In this document: positions 63,363-64,000 of the stretch, piece after piece
Layout of the letters: each line of letters begins with the position of its first letter
Numbering within the stretch: position 1 is the stretch's first letter
From: Methanosarcina barkeri 3
GTDB taxonomy: Archaea; Halobacteriota; Methanosarcinia; Methanosarcinales; Methanosarcinaceae
NCBI RefSeq assembly: GCF_000970305.1
Contig: NZ_CP009517.1
Span: 3,906,001 to 3,970,000, forward strand
DNA: 64,000 nucleotides
Direction of reading: 5' to 3'
Translations under genes and position numbers: made by a program
Notes under the pieces: model-generated
What the model was told of the DNA's origin: nothing
Databases searched by the model: none
The model's input: only the letters and a program-made list of their open reading frames with translations

Positions 63363-64000
63363 TCATTTTTCCAGTATACCAACATTTTCTTTTTTTATTA
63401 CATTATTGTAATTGTTATAGCCCAAAATACTCTCAATTTCGTCGGTGTGGGCTCCTTTTATCTTTATAAGTTCTTCAGAGGTATAGTCTGTGATTCCTTT
63501 CGCAAAGACCCTGCCTTCACACTCTAATCTAACCACATCTCCCCTATCAAAACTTCCCTCAACTTCTACAACTCCTGCCGGAAGAAGGCTGTTTTTTCCG
63601 AGGACTGCAGCTTTTGCCCCTGCGTCTACACGGATAGTGCCCGAAGCCCTTGCAAGAAGGATCCAGCGAGCACGGTTTTTCTGGATATGCCTTTCAGCCA
63701 GGAATAGGGTACCAATTTCATCTCCAGACAAAACTTTTAGGAGTACGTTTTCAATCTCGCTATTTGCAATCAAAACGTAACAACCTGCCATACTACAGAT
63801 TTTTGCAGCTTTTATTTTGGTCCTCATTCCCCCTACGCCCTTAAAGCTTGTTGGGTCACCCCCATAACTTTCAATTTCAGGTGTGATTTTTTCCACAAGA
63901 GAGATGAGTCTGGCATCGTTGTGCATCTTTGGGTTTTTGTCAAAGAGACCGTCGATATCCGAAAGAATAACCAGGAGATCAGCATCGATTTTGCTTGCAA
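63363..64000 (-). CDS. proB: glutamate 5-kinase, C-terminal part (window-truncated)
   Basis: The frame is open to the window edge. It contains the kinase C-lobe blocks DADLLVILSDIDGLFDKNPK, GGDPTSFKGVGGMRTKIKAA-KIC and a C-terminal PUA domain (LPAGVVEVEGSFDRGDVVRL). ProB makes gamma-glutamyl phosphate, the first step of proline synthesis. The 5' end lies beyond position 64000. Downstream on the same strand is proC. Confidence 0.93.
   Translation of the reverse strand, partial: ASKIDADLLVILSDIDGLFDKNPKMHNDARLISLVEKITPEIESYGGDPTSFKGVGGMRTKIKAAKICSMAGCYVLIANSEIENVLLKVLSGDEIGTLFLAERHIQKNRARWILLARASGTIRVDAGAKAAVLGKNSLLPAGVVEVEGSFDRGDVVRLECEGRVFAKGITDYTSEELIKIKGAHTDEIESILGYNNYNNVIKKENVGILEK

Overview
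The window looks like a chromosomal segment of a Methanosarcina species, most likely a hydrogen-using M. mazei/M. barkeri-type strain. The evidence is a CODH/acetyl-CoA synthase (Cdh) operon, a complete F420-reducing hydrogenase operon (frhADGB), an archaeal ribosomal/aIF6/prefoldin/FtsY operon, archaeal TATA-type promoters, and long AT-rich intergenic stretches littered with gene remnants. I found no tRNA, rRNA or CRISPR array.

Layout. 1-4.1 kb: cdhB and cdhA on the minus strand, the start codon of the next gene (probably cdhC), and upstream of cdhA a striking triplication (exact 322-bp period) of a structured leader-like element. 4.1-14.3 kb: sparse accessory DNA with a DUF134 regulator, a two-gene micro-operon, a methyltransferase, a ChW-repeat protein, IS remnants, a GT-C-like membrane protein, serC and an orphan MntA-like protein. 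14.5-17.9 kb: a RiPP-like pair (NHLP-type precursor plus radical SAM/SPASM enzyme), a MITE-like element and a DUF4258/YgiT toxin-antitoxin-like pair. 18.0-24.7 kb: a decayed MntA/HepT module, several very small genes (two with stem-loop/U-run terminators), and a 1087-aa protein that appears to join a phosphoribosyltransferase-like domain to a C-terminal radical SAM domain. 25.3-28.9 kb: frhADGB. 29-32.2 kb: decayed GNAT-type toxin and integrase fragments and a secreted beta-helix protein. 32.4-37.4 kb: rps19e, pdcd5, a PP-loop ATPase, rpl39e, rpl31e, aif6, rplX, prefoldin alpha and ftsY, co-oriented.

37.9-56.4 kb is a large metal/metallophore-like transport island. A minus-strand block carries three paralogous FecB-type binding proteins, one FecCD permease, one ATPase and two methyltransferases; upstream of it lies a pair of half-size ABC transporters, one with His-rich ends. 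A divergent plus-strand block carries a complete Nik/Opp-type importer bracketed by two more methyltransferases. All four methyltransferases share an unusual R-x-[VL]-x-W-T signature, which suggests one functional system. 57-64 kb: a PspC protein, a transglutaminase-like secreted protein, a DUF523-DUF1722 protein, two tandem Prx6-like peroxiredoxins, proC and the 3' part of proB.

The best candidates for undescribed biology are the PRTase/radical-SAM fusion (21.3-24.6 kb), the four-methyltransferase metal island, the archaeal RiPP pair and the triplicated cdh leader. All functions come from reading the sequence; no database search was run.
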